DNA from: Methylacidiphilales bacterium
GTDB taxonomy: Bacteria; Verrucomicrobiota; Verrucomicrobiia; Methylacidiphilales; UBA1321
Reading direction: 5' to 3'
DNA length: 64,000 bases
Assembly: GCA_021272165.1 (NCBI GenBank)
Contig: JAJSLK010000061.1
Span: 99,604-163,603, forward strand
Positions 25,258 through 33,895 of this stretch are shown piece after piece; positions within the stretch are counted from its first letter, which is position 1, and each line of letters begins with the position of its first letter. The notes under the pieces were generated by a model. It was not told the origin of the DNA. It saw only the letters and a list, made by a program, of their open reading frames with translations, and ran no database searches. Position numbers and translations under genes: made by a program.

Positions 25258-25659
25258 ATGCCGACGGAAGGCGCGGGCGGGGTGGACCCGAAGATCGAGG
25301 CGGAGGGGCTGAAGGTTTACGAGCAGGTGGGGGCGTTCGAACGGCTGAGGACGTGGCGGTTGCCGCTGGGTTATGTGGTGTTCGTGCTGATCCCGGTGTT
25401 GAACGGAGCGGGGATGTGGTGGATCGGGCACACGCTGACGGCAGTGGCGACGTTGGTGGCGGCGATGATCTTTGCGCTATTGTCGTGGTTTCACTGGAGC
25501 CGGCTTAAAGCGCAATATGAAAAAAATCTGGCGCGGCTGACGGAACTGGAGAAGACGCATGGCGACGCGCTGCCATGGGTGCAGGTGGAGAAGCACTTCG
25601 AGGCGCTGGAGCAGTTGAAGCGGGAACTGGCGGAGGAACGGGAGAAGGAAGGTATTTAG
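25258..25659 (+). CDS. Two-helix membrane protein with C-terminal coiled coil
   Basis: A 133-residue protein starting 3 bp after lpxA and presumably co-transcribed. It has hydrophobic segments at about 36-56 and 59-80, then an amphipathic Glu/Lys/Leu-rich helix to the end (LEQLKRELAEEREKEG). No known family is recognised. Confidence 0.65.
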   Translation: MPTEGAGGVDPKIEAEGLKVYEQVGAFERLRTWRLPLGYVVFVLIPVLNGAGMWWIGHTLTAVATLVAAMIFALLSWFHWSRLKAQYEKNLARLTELEKTHGDALPWVQVEKHFEALEQLKRELAEEREKEGI

Positions 25660-25718
25660 CCGCAAAGAACGCGGAGAAGGAAAAGACATCTCCACCGATG
25701 GGACATCGGCGGCTACCC
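25658..25718 (+). repeat. Family D element followed by family A palindrome
   Basis: GCCGCAAAGAACGCGGAGAA (25658-25677) and, 13 bases on, CACCGATGGGACATCGGCGG with tail CTACCC. The same D-then-A order recurs at 28995-29064 and 30730-30793, so the two may move or spread together. Confidence 0.75.
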
Positions 25719-25731
25719 GATACGGAGCTTT

Positions 25732-25908
25732 TTAGATGAGGGGGCTGGCGAGCCAGCGGATAAGCGACCAGACGATTTTGCCGCCATGGAGCAGATCGGT
25801 GCCGACGAAGAACATGCCGAGGAGGACGAGACCGGCGATGATGGAGAGCGCGGTCCAGGCCACGATGTAACGCTGATCGTAGGGGGGCTGAGAGTGATCG
25901 TCGCTCAT
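25732..25908 (-). CDS. 58-residue single-pass membrane protein
   Basis: An ATG at 25908 opens 58 codons encoding a polar N-terminus (MSDDHSQPPYDQRY), one hydrophobic helix (about residues 14-36) and a short amphipathic end. It lies 42 bp beyond the MsbA-like gene's stop on the same strand and is likely its last operon partner or an independent small gene. No homologue is recognised. The frame is well formed and fills an otherwise empty gap. Confidence 0.5.
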   Translation of the reverse strand: MSDDHSQPPYDQRYIVAWTALSIIAGLVLLGMFFVGTDLLHGGKIVWSLIRWLASPLI

Positions 25909-25950
25909 GGGAGGGAAAGTAGAAGGAGAAGGTAAAAGGTAAAAGAAAAT

Positions 25951-27849
25951 TTATACCGGCTGGGGTTGGGGGAAGATGCTTTGGCGGGCGGCCATGGCGG
26001 TGAAGATGCCGCCGCGGGCGAGGAGTTCATCGAAGCCGCCCTGTTCGGTGATGCGGCCTTTTTGCAGGACGATGATCTGGTCCATGGCGCGGAGGGTGGA
26101 GAGGCGGTGGGCGACGCAGACGACGGTGCGGTTTTCGGCGAGGTGGTCAATCGCTTTCTGGACCTCGGCCTCGGATTGGGAGTCGAGGGAGGCGGTGGCC
26201 TCGTCGAGGACGAGGATGGGGGCGTTGCGGATGAAGGCGCGGGCGATGGCGATGCGTTGGCGCTGGCCGCCGGAAAGGCGGAGGCCACGTTCGCCGAGGG
26301 GGGTGTCGTAGCCGTTGGGGAGGGCCTCGATGAAATCGTGGGCGTGAGCTTCGCGGGCGGCGGTGATGATTTCCTCGCGGGTGGCGCCGTTTTTACCGAA
26401 GGCGATGTTTTCCGCGACGGTGGTGTTGAAGAGGAGGATGTCTTGGCTGACGAGGGCGAGATGGAAGCGGAGGTCGGCGAGGCGGAGGGTGTCGATGGAG
26501 ACGCCGTCGATTTCGATGTGGCCGGAGGTAGGGTCGTAGAAGCGGAAGAGGAGGTTGATAAGGGAGCTTTTGCCGGAGCCGCTTTCGCCGGCGAGGCCGA
26601 GGCGGCCGCCGCGGGGGAGGGTGAAGGAGACGTGGTCGAGGATGGGGCCATCGCCGTAGGAGAAGCTGACGTTTTGGAATTCGATGGAGCGGGTGAATCC
26701 GGCCATGGAGACGGGATGGGCGGCTTCGCGGACGGTGGGCTGGATTTCAAAGAGTGTCATGAGGCGTTCGATGGCGAGCCCCGCCTGGGTGAAGTAGACC
26801 TGGACGGTGCTAAGTTTTTTGAAGGGGGTGAAGAAGAGGACGAGGGCAACGAGGAAAGAGCCGAGGGTGCCGACGTTGACGTTGGCGTAAATGGCGTAGA
26901 GAAGGACGGCGCCGAAGCCGAAGGAGTTGAGAGTTTCAATGGAGGGATTGAGTACGGCGCGGGCCTGGACGGTCTTGAGGACGAAATGGCTGGCGCGGTT
27001 GCCGCTCTGGCGGAAGAGGCCGGCCTGCTGTTCGGAGAGGTCGTAGGCCTTGGTGACGCGGACGTTCTGGAACGATTCCAATGCGATACCGGCCTGGCGG
27101 ACGTAGGCGATGTTGTCCTGGCGGCCGCGGGATTTGATTTTGCGGCTGATGATGCGGGTGGGGATGAGACAGAGCGGGCCGAAGGCGAGGGCAATGACGG
27201 TCAGTTTCCAGTCGATCAAAAGAAGGCCGCAGAAGAGGCTGATGATGGTGGAGGGTTCCTTGATGAGATCGGAGAGGCCGAGGCGGAGGCAGGAGTTGAG
27301 CGCACCGGTGTCATCGTTGATGCGACTCATGAGTTCGGCGGACGTGTGCTTGTGGAAGAAGTCGAGCGAGAGAGTGTGGATCTTGCGGAAGACGTCCTCT
27401 TTGACGTCATTGGAGATGCGCTGGCCGGCCCAGGCCATGAGGTAGGTGGTGGAGTAGTTCATGAGGCCGCGAAACAGGGCGAGGATGGGGAAGAGAAAAA
27501 GGCCGCCGAGGATTTGCTTCCAGTTGAGGGCGCGGTGGGCGAGCGGGAGCCAGGGATCGACGAGGACGTCAATTTCGGCACCGACTTCCTTCATGACGGC
27601 ATGGAAGCTTTTGGCAGCCTGGCTTTCCTGGGCTTCTTCCTTTTCGGCGGCGGCTTTTTTAGCCTGCTGGGTTTCGTCGGCGACATGGGCGGAGTCGCCG
27701 AGGCGGTTGAGCATGAGATAGACGCCGCCCATGGTGAGGCCGTTGGAGAGGCCGAAGAAAAAACCGAAGACAATGCCGAGGGTGAAGCGGAGCCAGTAGC
27801 GGCGGAGATAGGGCCAGCCGAAACGGAGGATCCGGTAGATGTCGCTCAT
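25951..27849 (-). CDS. MsbA-like ABC exporter (fused membrane and ATPase domains)
   Basis: The ATG at 27849 gives 632 residues starting MSDIYRILRFGWPYLRRYWL; the in-frame extension to 28092 runs through the divergent promoter and is rejected. Six transmembrane helices are followed by an ATPase domain with Walker A GESGSGKSS, signature LSGGQRQR and Walker B ILVLDEATASLDS. It resembles lipid A or drug exporters of the MsbA/BmrA class. A charged, Ala/Lys/Glu-rich insertion (AKKAAAEKEEAQESQAAK) lies in the first periplasmic or cytosolic loop. Proximity to lpxA makes lipid A flipping plausible. Confidence 0.88.
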   Translation of the reverse strand: MSDIYRILRFGWPYLRRYWLRFTLGIVFGFFFGLSNGLTMGGVYLMLNRLGDSAHVADETQQAKKAAAEKEEAQESQAAKSFHAVMKEVGAEIDVLVDPWLPLAHRALNWKQILGGLFLFPILALFRGLMNYSTTYLMAWAGQRISNDVKEDVFRKIHTLSLDFFHKHTSAELMSRINDDTGALNSCLRLGLSDLIKEPSTIISLFCGLLLIDWKLTVIALAFGPLCLIPTRIISRKIKSRGRQDNIAYVRQAGIALESFQNVRVTKAYDLSEQQAGLFRQSGNRASHFVLKTVQARAVLNPSIETLNSFGFGAVLLYAIYANVNVGTLGSFLVALVLFFTPFKKLSTVQVYFTQAGLAIERLMTLFEIQPTVREAAHPVSMAGFTRSIEFQNVSFSYGDGPILDHVSFTLPRGGRLGLAGESGSGKSSLINLLFRFYDPTSGHIEIDGVSIDTLRLADLRFHLALVSQDILLFNTTVAENIAFGKNGATREEIITAAREAHAHDFIEALPNGYDTPLGERGLRLSGGQRQRIAIARAFIRNAPILVLDEATASLDSQSEAEVQKAIDHLAENRTVVCVAHRLSTLRAMDQIIVLQKGRITEQGGFDELLARGGIFTAMAARQSIFPQPQPV

Positions 27850-27961
27850 GCCTGAAACCGTTAGACTAGAGGGAGAGGCTCCCGAGAGCAAGGGTGGTCG
27901 AAGGGACGGAAATGTTCTCGATTTGGCGGTCGGGTCCGGGCAAACTGACCGTTTCCGATTC

Positions 27962-28984
27962 ATGGCCGAGGATTCCCCCCATTTATTGCCCAAGAAGGTG
28001 TTGGTAACCGGCGCGGCCGGTTTCATCGCGTCGCGGGTGTGCGCCCTTTTGCATGACCAGGGCTGCTTGGTGACGGGGCTGGATAATTTCAATGATGCTT
28101 ACGATATCCGGCTGAAGGAATGGCGCTGGTCGCGGCTGGAGGAGCGGGAGGGGCTGGAGTTGCACCGGCTGGACCTGACCGACACGGCGGCATTGCGGCG
28201 GTTGTTCGAGAAGCACGCGCGGGCGGAGCATGCATCGCCGTTCGACGCGGTGGTGAACCTGGCGGCGCGGGCGGGCGTGCGGGCCTCGGTGGAGAATCCG
28301 CTGGTTTATGTGAAGTCGAACGTGGAGGGTGCGCTGAATTTGATGGAGGCGTGCCGGCAATTCGGGGTGAAGAAGTTCGTGCTGGCCTCGACCTCGAGTT
28401 TGTATGGCCGGGAACATCCGACGCCATACCGGGAGGACATGAACACGGACCGGCAACTTTCGCCCTACGCGGCAACGAAGAAGGCGGCAGAAGCGATGGC
28501 CTACACGTATCATTTTCTGCATGGGCTGGACGTGAGCGTGCTGCGTTATTTTACGGTTTACGGTCCGGCGGGGCGACCGGACATGACGCCGTTGCGGTTC
28601 GTGCAGCGAATCCGGGAGCAGCGGCCGATCACGATTTTCGGCGACGGGTCGCAGTCGCGGGACTTTACTTACGTGGATGACATCGCGCTGGGGACGATCC
28701 TGGCCTTGAAGCCGGTGGGCTTCGAGACGATGAATCTGGGTTCGGATGAGCCGCTGAAGCTGATGGCGATCGTGGGGATGATCGAGGAGCTGACGGGGCG
28801 CAAGGCGGAGATTGTGTTCAAGCCGTGGCACCCTGCTGATATGGCGGCGACGTGGGCGGATATTTCGAAGGCGCGGCGTGTGCTGGGGTGGTCGCCGCAG
28901 ACGAGCATCCGCGAAGGATTAACGAAGTTGCTGGAGTGGTACGACAAGAACCGGGTGTGGGCGAGCGAGATCGATACGAATTAG
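27962..28984 (+). CDS. NAD-dependent nucleotide-sugar 4-epimerase (UDP-glucuronate epimerase-like)
   Basis: The 340-residue extended SDR starts at the ATG 27962. It shows the NAD loop VTGAAGFIASRV, the Ser of STSSLYGREHPTPY and the YxxxK pair in YAATKKAAEAM, then FTVYGPAGRPDM and SRDFTYVDDIA, the standard epimerase order. The sequence is closest in style to UDP-glucuronate 4-epimerases that make surface-polysaccharide precursors. The gene is divergent from the ABC exporter; the short gap 27850-27961 must hold both promoters. Confidence 0.87.
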   Translation: MAEDSPHLLPKKVLVTGAAGFIASRVCALLHDQGCLVTGLDNFNDAYDIRLKEWRWSRLEEREGLELHRLDLTDTAALRRLFEKHARAEHASPFDAVVNLAARAGVRASVENPLVYVKSNVEGALNLMEACRQFGVKKFVLASTSSLYGREHPTPYREDMNTDRQLSPYAATKKAAEAMAYTYHFLHGLDVSVLRYFTVYGPAGRPDMTPLRFVQRIREQRPITIFGDGSQSRDFTYVDDIALGTILALKPVGFETMNLGSDEPLKLMAIVGMIEELTGRKAEIVFKPWHPADMAATWADISKARRVLGWSPQTSIREGLTKLLEWYDKNRVWASEIDTN

Positions 28985-28994
28985 AAGGTACTTA

Positions 28995-29064
28995 GCCATA
29001 AAGAACGCAAAGAGAACAAAGAGGGGGAGGACATTTCCGCCGATGAGACATCGGCGGCTACTCC
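28995..29064 (+). repeat. Family D element followed by family A palindrome
   Basis: This pair occupies nearly the whole gap between convergent genes (epimerase and antiporter). The A stem is CCGCCGATG-AGA-CATCGGCGG with tail CTACTCC. A hairpin here could also slow transcription from either side. Confidence 0.8.
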
Positions 29065-29076
29065 CTGCGGCTGCCG

Positions 29077-30663
29077 CTAAAATTTGAGGCGGGCTTCCTC
29101 GAGATCGAGTTCATGTTCGATCTTGTGCAAGACGTCGTCGCCGATGATTTCGTCGCGACGCAGGACGAGGAGGGTGCGGCGTTCGGTGGCGACCATGCTG
29201 CGGTGCAGGCGGCGGAGGCTGAGGAGATGATGCCGGCTGTCGCTCCAGCCGAGCTGGTCGGCGAGTTCGTCCTGGAGGCTTAGGTCGCGGTCGCGGTAGA
29301 TCTGCTCGACGCGGTCGATGGCGGAGGCGGGAAATTTTTCTTCGCGGCGGATTTCGTCAATTTTTTCGAGGACGGCCCTGGAGATCTGGTGGCGGGCTTC
29401 GATTTCCTCCTGGGCGGCGCTGCCGTCGTCGGCGATGCCGAGGGTACGGATGAGGGTGGGAAGGGTGAGGCCCTGGAAGACGAGGCTGACGAGGATGACG
29501 CTGAAGGAGAGGAACTGGACGAGATGGCCGCGGGGAAAATCGGGCAGGCCGTTAAGGGCGAGGGCGGCGGCAAGGGAGACGACGCCGCGCATGCCGGACC
29601 AGCCGATGATGAAGACCTGGCGCCAGTCTGGCTTGGGCTCGCGGCGGCGGATGGCCTTGATGAGGAGGCGGGGAAGGTAGGCGCCGGGAAAGACCCAGAA
29701 GAGGCGAACGCCGATGCAGACGACGTTGATGAGGACGGCATAGAGGAAGGGCCGGGGCCACCAGTGTTCATTCATGCCGTGGAGGATGCCGGGGAGTTGA
29801 AGTCCAATCAGGACGAAGACCATGCCGTTGAGGATATAGATGATGATTTCCCAGAAGGCCTGGGCCTGAAGGCGGATGGTGGGGGTGATGACCTCGGGCG
29901 AACTGCGGCCAAGATAGAGGCCGGTGGTGACGACAGCGAGGACACTGGAGACGTTGGTGACTTCCCCCGCCAGATAACTGACGAAGGGCGTGAGGAGCGA
30001 GATGGTGAGGATGATCTGGACGCCATCGCCGATGAGGCGGGCGCGGATCCAATTGATAACCCAACCAACAGCAAGGCCCACGGCCACGCCGCCGCCGGCG
30101 ATGTAGAGGGCCTGGCCGGGCCACCAGACGCCGCCGAAAAGGGAAAGTCCGGGAGTGATCGCGGCGACAAGGGCAATTTTGAAGATGACAAGGCTGGTGG
30201 CGTCGTTGACGAGGCTTTCGCCCTCGAGAATGGTGACGATGCGGCGGGGGAGGCCGAGGCGTTGGGCGATGGCGGAGGCGGCGATGGCGTCGGGGGGTGA
30301 GATGATGGCGCCGAGGACGAACCCGGCAGCGAGAGGGAAGGCGGGGATGACGAGGTAGGCGGCGTAGGCAACGGTGATGGTGGTGACGATGACGAGGCCG
30401 ATGGCGAGAAGAAGGATGGGGCCGTACTCGCGGCTAAAGTCGCGCCAGGAGGTGTTGAAGGCCTGGATGTAGAGGAGCGGCGGGAGGAAGATGAAGAAGA
30501 CGAAATTGGGATCAAGGCGCAGTTGCGGAAGATGGGGGATGAAGCCGATGACGAGGCCGCCGAGGACGAAGAGGATGGGATAGGGAACGGAGATGCGGCG
30601 GGCGAGGAGTCCGAGCCCGAAGACGAAGACGAGCAGGAGGGTGAAGACGACCGCGTAGTGCAC
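29077..30663 (-). CDS. CPA1-family Na+/H+ antiporter
   Basis: The 528-residue protein has about twelve hydrophobic helices, then a cytosolic tail of about 130 residues. SPPDAIAASAIAQRLGLPRR and EGESLVNDATSLV carry the ion-binding motifs of NhaP/NHE exchangers. Such proteins swap cytoplasmic Na+ (or K+) for protons. The gene is downstream of polA on the same strand with a family D plus A repeat pair between them. Confidence 0.88.
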   Translation of the reverse strand: MHYAVVFTLLLVFVFGLGLLARRISVPYPILFVLGGLVIGFIPHLPQLRLDPNFVFFIFLPPLLYIQAFNTSWRDFSREYGPILLLAIGLVIVTTITVAYAAYLVIPAFPLAAGFVLGAIISPPDAIAASAIAQRLGLPRRIVTILEGESLVNDATSLVIFKIALVAAITPGLSLFGGVWWPGQALYIAGGGVAVGLAVGWVINWIRARLIGDGVQIILTISLLTPFVSYLAGEVTNVSSVLAVVTTGLYLGRSSPEVITPTIRLQAQAFWEIIIYILNGMVFVLIGLQLPGILHGMNEHWWPRPFLYAVLINVVCIGVRLFWVFPGAYLPRLLIKAIRRREPKPDWRQVFIIGWSGMRGVVSLAAALALNGLPDFPRGHLVQFLSFSVILVSLVFQGLTLPTLIRTLGIADDGSAAQEEIEARHQISRAVLEKIDEIRREEKFPASAIDRVEQIYRDRDLSLQDELADQLGWSDSRHHLLSLRRLHRSMVATERRTLLVLRRDEIIGDDVLHKIEHELDLEEARLKF

Positions 30664-30729
30664 GGGGAAAACTTAGAGGGAACAGGGAAGCGGTGAGAAG
30701 GAGAAAGCAGTTTGCAGGGGAGAGCATTT

Positions 30730-30793
30730 AGCCGCAAAGGAACGCAGAGAGAACAAAGCGCGTTTCCGCCGATGGGGACATCGGCGGCTACCG
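30730..30793 (+). repeat. Family D element followed by family A palindrome
   Basis: GCCGCAAAGGAACGCAGAGA (from 30731) and a perfect family A palindrome ending CTACC. The pair ends 4 bases before the polA stop codon. Confidence 0.8.
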
Positions 30794-30796
30794 TAA

Positions 30797-33739
30797 CTAA
30801 TGGGCTTCGAGCCAGTTGGCGCCGAGGCCTATCTCGACGACGATGGGGACGGGGAGATCGGGGAGGGCGTGCTTCATGCGGTCCTGGATGACTTCGAGGA
30901 TGCGGTCTTTTTCGGGGAGGTAGAGGTCGAAGACGAGTTCGTCATGGACTTGGAGGAGGAGTTTGGAGCGCCAATTTTCATCGCGGGCGATGTGGGCGAT
31001 CTGGACCATGGCGATCTTGATGAGGTCGGCACTGGAGCCCTGGATGGGCATGTTGATGGCGTTGCGTTCGGCGGCGGCACGGACGGTGGCGTTGGCGGAG
31101 CGGAGGTCGGGAAGATAGCGGCGGCGGCCGGTGACGGTTTCGACATAGCCGCGTTCGCGGCCGAGGGTGACGGTGCCGGTCATGTAGGCCTTGATGCCGG
31201 GGTATTGGGCGAAGTAGCCGTCGATGAGGTTTTTGGCCTCGGCGCGTCCGATGCCGAGGCGCTGGGCGAGGCCGAAGGCGGAGATGCCGTAGCTGATGCC
31301 ATAGTTGACCATCTTGGCCTGGTTGCGTTGTTCCTTGGTAACTTCGGAAAGCGGAAGGCCGAAGACCTTGGCGGCGGTGGCGCGGTGGATGTCTTCGCCG
31401 CTGGCGAGGGCATCGAGGAGACCGGGGTCGCGGGTGAGGGCGGCGAGGATGCGGAGTTCGATTTGGGAGTAGTCGGCGGAGAGGAGGGTGTAATCGCCTT
31501 CGCGGGGGACGAAGGCGCGGCGGATTTCGCGGCCCTGCGCGGTGCGGATGGGGATGTTCTGGAGGTTGGGGTCCTGGGAGTTGAGGCGGCCGGTGCTGGT
31601 GGCGAGCTGGTAGAAAGTGGTGTGGATGCGGCCGTCGATGGGCGAGATGGCGGCGGGGAGGGCGGCGATGTAGGTGGAGAGGAGTTTGCTGGCTTCGCGG
31701 TGCTCGAGGACCTGGCTGACGATGGGATGGAGCGCGGCGAGGGCGAGGAGGGTGGCTTCGTCGGTGGCGTATTGGCCGGTCTTGGTTTTTTTCGCGTCCT
31801 TTACCAGGGCGAGCTTGCCGAAGAGGATTTCGCCGAGCTGGCGGGGTGAGCCGATATTGAAGTTGGTGCCGGCGTGTTCGTAGATGGAGGTTTCGAGGCG
31901 GCCGAGGCCCGCGCGGAGTTTTTTGCCGACATCCTCGAGGGCGGTGGGGTCGAGGCGGATGCCTTCGCGTTCCATGGCGGCGAGGACGGGGAGGAGGGGG
32001 GACTCGATGTCGTAGAAGACTTTTTCCTGGCCTGATTCCTTGAGCCGGGGGACGAGGAGGGCATGGAGCTGGAGGGCGAGATCGGCGCGCTCCATGGTGC
32101 GGCGGGCGCTCCTGCGGAGGGCAGCATTTTCTTCGCCTTCCAATGATTCCTCGAGAACTCCGAGGAAGTCCTGCTGGCCGGTGGCGGCGTCCTCAGGGAT
32201 GGGGGTGTAGTTGAGGAGGGATTCGGCGACGTAGGGGAGGGTGTGGCGGAGGTCGGGGAAGACGACGGCGTGGGCGAGGGCGGTGTCGAAGATGGCGGGC
32301 CACCGGAGGGTATGGTCGGCGTTGGCGGGGGCGGTGATGAGGATGCGGAGGCCGGGCTTGAGGTCGTGGCCGATGAGGAGGCGGCCTTCGGCGAAATCGG
32401 CACGGAACTGGACGTGGGAGCCGGCGAGGAAATAGAAGGCGCGGCCGGGTTCAACGGAGAAGGCCTGGCCGCGGATGGTGCCGCGGGGGTCGAGGTCGTA
32501 GGCGATGGCGAGGTTGCGGTTTTTGTCGTGGGACCACTGGTGGGTGAGTTTTTCGATTTCGTGCGCGTCGGAGACGATGTGATAATCGGGCTTCAGATCG
32601 TCGATGGTGCGGAGGGCGACAGGGACGGGCGGGATGGGGGGATACTGAGGAGAGGACTGAACTGATCCCTCGGACCTGCGGTCGGCAGTTGGTTCGGGGT
32701 GACGAATCGCTTTTTTTGAGGTTTTGGGAGCGGGTCCGCCGATGGGGATATCGGCGCCTACCTCAGTGACGGTGGCGACCTCGGAAGACGCGGCCGAAGA
32801 GCGACGGTCATAGACCGCCGCTACATTTGCCCCGCCGCGGCCGGCCTTGAAGCTGTCGCCGAAGAGGCGGCGGCCGAGGGTGTTGAATTCGAATTCGCTG
32901 AAGAGGGCGCGGAGGGCGTCGTCGTTGCGGGGGCCGATGAGGAGCTGGTCGGGCTTGAAGGGGAGGGGGACGTTGACGTCGATGGTGGCGAGGCGCTTGG
33001 AGAGGAGGGCCTGGTCGCGGAATTTTTCGAGCGATTCCTTGAGCTTGCCCTTTTGCTCGGCGGCGTGGTCGAGGACGTTTTCGAGGGTGTCGTACTGGGT
33101 GATGAGTTTTTGCGCGGTTTTTTCGCCGATGCCGGGAACGCCGGGGATGTTGTCGGAGGTGTCACCCCAGAGGCCGAGGATGTCGCGGACTTGGTCGCAG
33201 CGGGTGACGCCCCATTTGGCGAGGACTTCGGGGACGCCGAGGATTTCAGCGCCGTCGCCCATGCGGCCGGGGCGATAGATGAGGGTCTTGGCCGTGACGA
33301 GCTGGCCGAAGTCCTTGTCGGGGGTGACCATGTAGGTGAGGTAGGCTTCGGCGGCGGCCCCGGCCTCGCGGGCGATCGTGCCGATGATGTCGTCGGCCTC
33401 GTAGCCGTCGAGTTCGAGGACGGGAAAGTTGAAGGCGCGGATGAGGCGCTTGACGTCGGGGATGGCGGCGCTGAGGTCTTCAGGCATTTCCTCGCGCTGG
33501 GCCTTATAGGCGGGGAATTCGCGATGGCGGGCGGTGGGCGCGGCGGTGTCGAAGACGACGGCGAGATGGGTGGGCTGTTGTTTAGCGAGGAGCTCGAGGA
33601 GGGTATTGGCGAAGCCGTAGATGGCTGAGGTGTTGCGGCCGGCGGAGGTGCGGATGGGATTGGTGGCGAAGGCGAAGTGGGCGCGGTAGACGAGCGCCAT
33701 GCCGTCGAGGAGATAGAGCGTGTGATTGCGGTCGGGCAT
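30797..33739 (-). CDS. polA: DNA polymerase I with repeat-derived linker and degenerate proofreading site
   Basis: PolA fills repair gaps and removes RNA primers. The 980-residue product (ATG 33739) has a 5'-nuclease domain (1-297, with DGYEADDIIG and VPGIGEKTAQKL), a degenerate 3'-5' exonuclease domain (about 377-590) and a polymerase domain with motif A DYSQIELRILAA, motif B RNQAKMVNYGISYG and motif C HDELVFD. Residues about 299-376 are an added linker composed of repeat peptides (families B, A and C). The proofreading DEDD residues look lost: the DxE motif reads YDLD, GQNLKYD becomes GHDLKPG, and the final YxxxD is absent. It is therefore probably a non-proofreading enzyme. Confidence 0.95.
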   Translation of the reverse strand: MPDRNHTLYLLDGMALVYRAHFAFATNPIRTSAGRNTSAIYGFANTLLELLAKQQPTHLAVVFDTAAPTARHREFPAYKAQREEMPEDLSAAIPDVKRLIRAFNFPVLELDGYEADDIIGTIAREAGAAAEAYLTYMVTPDKDFGQLVTAKTLIYRPGRMGDGAEILGVPEVLAKWGVTRCDQVRDILGLWGDTSDNIPGVPGIGEKTAQKLITQYDTLENVLDHAAEQKGKLKESLEKFRDQALLSKRLATIDVNVPLPFKPDQLLIGPRNDDALRALFSEFEFNTLGRRLFGDSFKAGRGGANVAAVYDRRSSAASSEVATVTEVGADIPIGGPAPKTSKKAIRHPEPTADRRSEGSVQSSPQYPPIPPVPVALRTIDDLKPDYHIVSDAHEIEKLTHQWSHDKNRNLAIAYDLDPRGTIRGQAFSVEPGRAFYFLAGSHVQFRADFAEGRLLIGHDLKPGLRILITAPANADHTLRWPAIFDTALAHAVVFPDLRHTLPYVAESLLNYTPIPEDAATGQQDFLGVLEESLEGEENAALRRSARRTMERADLALQLHALLVPRLKESGQEKVFYDIESPLLPVLAAMEREGIRLDPTALEDVGKKLRAGLGRLETSIYEHAGTNFNIGSPRQLGEILFGKLALVKDAKKTKTGQYATDEATLLALAALHPIVSQVLEHREASKLLSTYIAALPAAISPIDGRIHTTFYQLATSTGRLNSQDPNLQNIPIRTAQGREIRRAFVPREGDYTLLSADYSQIELRILAALTRDPGLLDALASGEDIHRATAAKVFGLPLSEVTKEQRNQAKMVNYGISYGISAFGLAQRLGIGRAEAKNLIDGYFAQYPGIKAYMTGTVTLGRERGYVETVTGRRRYLPDLRSANATVRAAAERNAINMPIQGSSADLIKIAMVQIAHIARDENWRSKLLLQVHDELVFDLYLPEKDRILEVIQDRMKHALPDLPVPIVVEIGLGANWLEAH
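32109..32128 (+). repeat. Short palindromic repeat in frame in polA
   Basis: GCTCCTGCGGAGGGCAGC-like element, shared with 24371-24387. In the polA frame it encodes NAALRRSA within the degenerate exonuclease domain. Confidence 0.6.
32660..32826 (+). repeat. Three-repeat cluster (families C, A, B) inside polA
   Basis: A diverged family C element (32660-32704), family A (32734-32762, one arm mutated) and family B (32800-32826) lie consecutively. All three read through in the polA frame, encoding RHPEPTADRRSEGSVQ, ADIPIGG and NVAAVYDRR. Confidence 0.85.
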
Positions 33740-33753
33740 GAAATCCAATTTTA

Positions 33754-33895
33754 GACAGGATGGACAAGATTAACAGGATTTGAGGAACAAACCGGAAATC
33801 TTGAAGGAAGATCGTTTTAAATAGGTTGGAGTTGAGGAAGATTCCTTAAGTTTATCTCGTGGGATTTCTTCATCCTGTCAATCCTGTCTGAAATC
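33754..33895 (+). repeat. Family F repeats around the polA-glycosyltransferase gap
   Basis: GACAGGATGGACAAGATTAA plus CAGGATT (33754-33780) and an inverted relative, CATCCTGTCAATCCTGTC (33871-33888), bracket the 150-bp gap. No gene is seen in between. The second copy runs to the stop of the glycosyltransferase gene. Confidence 0.7.
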
